DNA from: Beta vulgaris subsp. vulgaris
Lineage: Eukaryota; Streptophyta; Magnoliopsida; Caryophyllales; Amaranthaceae
Assembly: GCF_026745355.1 (NCBI RefSeq)
Contig: NC_079206.1
Span: 20,160,392-20,224,391, forward strand
DNA length: 64,000 bases
Direction: 5' to 3'
Position 1 is the first letter of the stretch. Every line of letters begins with the position of its first letter. The notes beneath the pieces are model-generated. The model was not told where the DNA came from. It saw only the letters and a list, made by a program, of their open reading frames with translations, and did not search any database. Position numbers and translations under genes: made by a program. Below are positions 59,286 to 64,000 of this stretch, in pieces.

Positions 59286-59790
59286 TCAGGAAGAGGTACT
59301 CTGAACCTTCTCAACTTCCTTCCTTAAGCTCAACAATCTGGCCTTTAACTTTCTGGCCGAATCATCTCCTTGTCCTTGGACCTCTGCTTCTCTTCCATGA
59401 TGGTTTGAGTGTGGTGAGATAGCATTCTCTGCAGCTTGCTGATCTCCATAAAGAGATCCAATCTTCCCCATCACACTCAAACTTCATTAACATAGGGGTC
59501 ACAATGACAGCCTTGATGTGATTTAAGGTAGGTCGTCCGAGAATGACATTATAAGCTGTCAAGTCTCGTACTACCAAAAATTTCACAAAAAGCGTCCTGG
59601 CCGCATCTTTTTCTCCAACCTGACGGGCAATGTGACGTTCCCATAGGGTGTATGACCCCTCCGCCAAAACCATTATAGGATGATTGACCGGCATCAAATC
59701 ATTTTTGTCAAACTTTAACGAGACAAACAATCAGCACTGATTATATCAGTGGAGCTTCCAGTATCAATCAAATTCGCCTAACCCTAAGGT
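59286..59790 (-). pseudogene. Tat-type protease region
   Basis: Near 59775-59735 the minus strand reads LIDTGSSTDII, the retropepsin active site. 59730-59362 continues with VNHPIMVLAEGSYTLW and AYNVILGRPTLNHIKAV, the C-terminal half of the protease. The two parts are in different frames. Confidence 0.88.
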
Positions 59791-61720
59791 TGGCAATCTT
59801 CATTTCCACCACAGGATCATCATGCGGCGTCCTTATCTTCCCTCGGTCCAGCTCGCTGACCACTATTTTTGGAAAAGGATCAGACTCGGCCTGGTTGTGA
59901 GCATAACCTGGCTGAGTTCCCTCAAATAGTTTTTGTGGCCCGATTTGTTGGACCTCCAGCGCAAATCCTCCTGAGATGACCATTACTACATCATCATCCG
60001 TGCTATCTCCGTCCATCTTTCTTCCTTGACGGTTATCCCTTTTCTGAAACTTCCTTCCTGACGAGGGTAGGTAATTGTTCATCTTTCCTTTTCGAGCCAA
60101 CTCTTCTAGCTCGCTTCAAATGCTTGCATTCATTGGTTTCATGCCACAATCTTTGTGAAAGTGACAATACTTGCTCTTGTCCTGTTACGTAAGGCGTCTT
60201 CATCTCGGCCGGCGCCTTTAGCTCATGCTGATCTTTTATTTCCATCAAAATGGAATATTGATCTTTGTTGAACTCTATTGGTTCACTGAGGCCGCCGGCT
60301 CTGACCGCCTACTTCTCTTGGACAGGTGGTCATAGAAGTCATTGCCCAAGTCTCAGCCTTCTTGGGCGGATTCTTTTTTGGCTGAACAGCTTCTTCACTT
60401 TCTTCACTTCTGGCTTTTGCTCAGCACAAACCTCTGTGGCATGAATGAATGCTTCAGCCTCCCTCAATGCTTCCGTAAAGTAGTGATTTTCTTCTTCACC
60501 AAATCAAACTTAAAACTTCCTGGCTTAACCTCTGATGAAGGCGTCAAACGCACACCTGCATTCAGATCTTGGATCTGCAATGCCTCAGATTAAATCTCTT
60601 CACATAACCTCTCAAGGCCTCCTTAGGACCTTGGATGACCTTTCCCAGGTGCATGCTTTTTTCTGTTCTTGCCGATTAGCCACAAAGTGACTGGTAAATA
60701 GAATGCTAAGTTCAGTAAAATTGTTCACCGAGTTAGGCGGCAAGTTGTTGAACCATTTTTGCGCTACTCCTTTCAAAGTAGCTGGGAAATTCTTATACCA
60801 AGTAGCATCGTCCACCCCTTGGACATACATCTGATGCTTGTAAGCTGATAGGTGATCGTCCGGATCAGTAGTTCCGTCAAAAGGTTCAATGGTTGGGAGC
60901 TTAACCTTTGGGAAAGGAGGGGACTCCATGATCCTGACCGAGAAAGGAGTGGGCCAATTGATCTGGAGTGCCGCCACCTCCCCTCAATGGGTATGTGCTC
61001 CTGACGGTACTCTTTCAAAACCGGATTAGATGAGGTGTTAGCTAAGGCTTGACGCCTGTACACCATAGGCTGCAAAACTGTCTTCTCCTGCCTTGGCTGG
61101 AAAGCTGATGGACCACGGCTTCGCCACTGTTCTGGACGGGAGCCTTAAGGACGGATCCTTCATATATGGCGTGGAGCCAGAGGCGAACGCTGCTGCGCTG
61201 CCGCCCTCTTGGCCTCCAATATCCCTGGCATCAGTCTCCATCATGTGACCAGTAGGAGGGATATTATCGCTGGACGGACCACCAGTTTCCAGTCCATCTT
61301 CCTCCTAGAATCACTAACGCTGGCTGCTTTCCTTTGGAAGGCGGCCTAGTCAACTCTGGCCGAGGTGGCCGACTAGGTCCTGGACGACCCTCCTGGGATC
61401 GCCCTTTGAGCGTGCGCAGCTCTCCTCCGGACTCATCTGAAAGAACAAATTGTTCTTAATCTGCTCTCCATAACAGCGGCCATTCTTGCCTGGAAGTCAT
61501 TCAACACATTTTCCAAATGACCAGCTGTCACTGGACGGTCAAGTTCTCTTGGATGACTGGAGTCACAGTCCTACCCTCTAGTGAACGGAGCATGGCCCTG
61601 ATCCCGTCCACGAGGTGGTCTCTCGTCATCAACGGTATCATCCACCTGAACTCTAAAACTTCTGTTCCTTGCACATTCGATGAATGACATCCGTCATTGC
61701 TGTCTCCCCACAGACGGCGC
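59791..61720 (-). pseudogene. Tat-type Gag region
   Basis: The capsid part is 60977-60612 (KLPTIEPFDGTTDPDDHLSA, ATWYKNFPATLKGVAQKWFN, NFTELSILFTSHF). Toward the C-terminus a CHFHKDCG-type cysteine/histidine motif and ELARKGKMNNYLP appear near 60170-60060, as in related elements. The N-terminal part (61720-61000) is Ser/Gly-rich and broken. The probable start lies close to the primer-binding site, at an ATG near 61700. Confidence 0.85.
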
Positions 61721-61722
61721 CA
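61705..61722 (-). promoter_or_regulatory. Primer-binding site of the Tat element
   Basis: The minus strand reads TGGCGCCGTCTGTGGGGA two bases inside the 5' LTR, a classic plant gypsy primer-binding site form. Confidence 0.85.
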
Positions 61723-61724
61723 AA

Positions 61725-62347
61725 TGTTAGTAGTGAAAACTAGCAACTTATATCACACTCCCAAAGATGGTTCTTAAAACTGGAGACTTGTGCAACAATG
61801 ATTGGTTCAAATCCCATGCTAACTCCTGACCAGCAACCTGCAAAAAAGGGACCCACCCTGGAGTTTGGGTGGTATTTCCCCCTCCGATGCTTAAGTCAGA
61901 TGTCAGGGATGTAAAGGAACTTTTAGAGAGAGAAAGTAGAGAGAGAGAGAGAAGAATTTATGACAGAGTAACAGTACTATGCTCTGAAAAACGTACCTTT
62001 CACCCTGAAATCAAGGACTATTTATACTGTTTGAAATGACTTCTGTGCCTTGATGTCACCCTAATTTGGGAGCATCTGATTGGCTAATCAAAGTAGTGGG
62101 ACACGTGGCAGCAATTAATTGGTCAGCACACCTCACTTTCATATAAGGTGTAGATCATTTTACTGGGCCTAAGTACAATTTTTGGGGCCAGGAGAAGGAC
62201 CTTTAGTACGCTTTCTTCAGAGAAACGTACTTTTAGGTCTGTCACCTTCAGGCCCTTTGTACTTTACTCCCCTTCATATATGCCACATGTAGGGCTCTGA
62301 TGAGGACACGTGTCAGCGCAATAGCCGTTGATTTTTAGGCTACAACA
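61725..62347 (-). repeat. 5' LTR of Tat-type element
   Basis: On the minus strand it starts TGTTGTAGCC (62347) and ends CTACTAACA (61725). The TATA box (minus) is at 62019-62026. Nearly identical to the LTR at 50673. Confidence 0.95.
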
Positions 62348-64000
62348 CTAGGCAGTATATGTGCTACTGCACCTAGAATTGACTTCTCACACATAACATT
62401 GAACAAACAAACAAACATGGAAAAAATTAATATGCAATACATACAAGGAAGTGTTAATGACCGTGCAAAGTTTAAAGATAAAGTATACCTAATGCTCATC
62501 TGATATAATAGCTAAGTGGCTTCCATCACCAAGTTCCAAAGACCTTTGAAGCTCTGTAATGAACCAGTGCCAACTGTCATTGTTTTCCCCCTCAACTACA
62601 GCCCAAGCAACTGGGTACAACATTTGATCATTTGCATCCCTTCCAATAGTTGCCAGTAGTTACCCTCCAAGGAAGGTCTTTAGGAAACAAGCATCCATAC
62701 ACAACACCTTTCTACATCCTTCTATCCACCCTTTTTTTATTCCATCAAAACAAACAAACATCCTCTAGAAAACAGGCTCTGGTCCTCTTTGTATTGGATT
62801 ATTCACCAAAGTGATGACACTATGTGGACTACTATCTTTCAATGTCCTTATATAACTTCCAAGTTTGTTGTAGTGCTCTTTCATTGAGCCATGAAGCATC
62901 TGGTGGGCATGATATTTCACCTTATAAGCAAGGTCTTTCTTTATCAACACCATGTATGCTCTTCTAACTGTTTCTTGAATTTCCTTTGCTGGCTAATGGG
63001 GTCTGTTTTTGAAAATTTCTAGGAATTGGGATGCCATCCACCTAGACTTCAACTGTCTATTCTTCTGCATGTTCCTAGTACATGTATGGGTTCCACTCAT
63101 AGTATTCAATACAAAACAGGCTCTTCTACTATCCCAGGACCCATATAGCCTAAATGGACAACTTCTCAAACATTTCACTTTTAACCTCTGCCCTCTATTT
63201 TTGTTACTAGAAGTGATGTCAAGTTTTTACCTTGAATTACAGCATACTTTGCAACCGCCTTCCTAAACTCCTCTCTGTTTGGGAACCTATAACCCACCCT
63301 CCATTCAAAATTTGTAAATTCAGTTAGCTCACTGACAATAACCCTCCTCTACCTTCTTTTCCTCCCAATGAAATCATCATCCTCACTTTCTCCTGGAGTC
63401 AACTCTGCTTCATCACTATCTTCATACTCAAACCTTGAGCTGCTTCTTTTTGAAGCTCTTGAGCAAGCTCATATAACTTACTGCAGCATCTTTCACTCTC
63501 TCCCTTGCCTCCCTCAATTCATCATCTGAACTATCGCCTTCATTAGGCTGATTCACAGGTTCCCATACATCTTCACCCTCTCTCAGTTCTTCATCTTCAT
63601 TAAACACTTCTTCTTCTAAATCTAATTCTCTTAAATCATCATCTGAACCCTTTGTCTCAGGCTCATACAAACCATCTAATTCATAGGCTCCCATACATAC
63701 TCACTTGAATAACACTCATCCTCACCAACTAAATCTTTCCAAGGAATAGGACTGTCTGGCCTATTATCATACCAATCATGGTATTCAGGTGGTAGGTTGT
63801 TTGGATCAGTTGATGGGGAAAGAGCTAGGTTAGTTTCAGTTTCTTTGGGTGGGTTAGTTTCAGCTTCTTTGGGTGGGTTAGTTGGGTGAACATTTGTTGA
63901 ATCAGTTTCTGTAGGGTTGGAGGTTTGAGTGAGTGAAGCTACAGCTGTAGTGAGGGGTTCACTAAATGAGCTGATGTAGAAGATGGGGGTGTAGAGGGGA
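62348..64000 (-). pseudogene. MURA-type MULE transposase, N-terminal and catalytic part
   Basis: The reading continues from beyond the window. An acidic, Ser/Glu-rich N-terminus (63694-63428: DDDLRELDLEEEVFNEDEEL) leads to a MuDR-type DNA-binding region (GYRFPNREEFRKAVAKYAV about 63300-63240; CPFRLYGSWDSRRACFVLN 63178 onward; KNRQLKSRWMASQFLEIF). The catalytic domain follows (62720-62490: DACFLKTF, then GRDAND, WAVVEGENNDSWHWFI, and IISDEH). A 116-base intron (62488-62373, GT-AG) precedes an exon that reads AVAHILP and is cut by the gypsy insertion. An in-frame TAA lies at 62660-62662, and a frame break near 63690. The rest of the gene is at 49156-50672. Confidence 0.85.

Larger units (their letters stand above)
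50673..62347 (-). mobile_element. Tat-type Ty3/gypsy retrotransposon with antisense ORF
   Basis: LTRs at 50673-51296 and 61725-62347 (about 0.62 kb), an exact 5-bp duplication CTAGG (50668-50672 and 62348-62352), a primer-binding site TGGCGCCGTCTGTGGGGA and a polypurine tract all agree. gag-pol runs on the minus strand from about 61.7 to 56.0 kb. Between pol and the 3' LTR lies a plus-strand antisense ORF (51711-55012), a feature known from the Tat/Retand group. A second RNase H at 57333-57814 fits the same group. Coding frames are broken in many places. It sits in an exon of the MURA transposase. Confidence 0.94.
47871..64000. mobile_element. MULE M2 with convergent transposase and GRF zinc-finger genes (right end beyond window)
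   Basis: The left terminus begins GGAAAAATTGATTTTATCAG and repeats CAGTCCCAACTTT-like segments three times (47898-47960). The first 12 bases equal the terminus of MULE M1. Inside are a GRF zinc-finger gene on the plus strand (48171-48769) and a MURA-type transposase on the minus strand (49156 to beyond 63694). The transposase is split by the gypsy element 50673-62347. The right terminus is outside the window, so the target duplication cannot be checked. Inclusion of the GRF gene in the element is inferred from position. Confidence 0.7.

Noticed and set aside
1..64000. tRNA, rRNA or other structural RNA genes
   Set aside because: I saw no convincing cloverleaf, rRNA segment or snRNA motif by eye; a covariance-model search would be decisive.

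Overview
This window looks like intergenic DNA from a flowering plant nuclear genome, probably a eudicot. I recognise no host gene with confidence. It is AT-rich and carries plant-specific repeat classes: Stowaway MITEs, Helitrons with the terminal hairpin CCCGTGC..GCACGGG, Mutator-like elements (MULEs), an L1-type LINE whose ORF1 has a DUF4283 domain and zinc knuckle, a chromodomain Ty3/gypsy element, a Tat-type Ty3/gypsy element with an antisense ORF, and Sirevirus-like Ty1/copia LTRs. Nearly all the DNA falls into nested transposable elements, and many boundaries are supported by target-site duplications (TSDs) that can be read directly.

Left part (1-3.2 kb): an AT-rich flank, a long-inverted-repeat MULE-like element (1095-2146, 9-bp TSD with one mismatch) and a hAT-like element (2281-3174, exact 8-bp TSD GTCTCGAG). 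Middle-left (3.26-25.5 kb): one old Sirevirus-like copia element blown apart by later insertions. Its left LTR is split by a Helitron (3553-13661) that itself holds an opposite-strand Helitron (3849-10786), by a small Helitron (13813-14076), and by a chromovirus-type solo LTR (14747-22087, TSD ATATG). That solo LTR contains a full-length LINE (15207-20737, exact 16-bp TSD). The copia interior holds a dead protease fragment and a Sirevirus-type solo LTR (23460-24812, TSD ACTAG). Two Helitrons then sit head to tail (25649-26138).

Middle-right (29-43.2 kb): a MULE (29027-43155, about 155-bp inverted repeats, 9-bp TSD with one mismatch). It contains a complete but frame-broken chromodomain gypsy element (29243-39563, TSD ATTGT, coding on the minus strand), a GC-rich double hairpin (40109-40391), Stowaway MITEs, a 20-bp minisatellite and a small poly(A) retroposon. 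Further right, a second copy of the first MULE-like family lies inside a Stowaway MITE (43275-45100), followed by another Stowaway and a possible solo LTR.

Right end (47.87 kb to beyond the window): a MULE carrying two convergent genes. On the minus strand is a MURA-type transposase with SWIM finger, zinc knuckle, RG-rich tail and spliced 3' exons. On the plus strand is an intact two-exon GRF zinc-finger protein with a coiled coil and a C-terminal membrane segment. This recalls the convergent mudrA/mudrB layout of maize MuDR. The transposase is split by a Tat-type gypsy element (50673-62347, TSD CTAGG). That element carries gag-pol on the minus strand and, on the plus strand, a spliced antisense ORF with its own TATA box and a tandem-repeat intron. 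This MULE and its guest are the most interesting part of the window.
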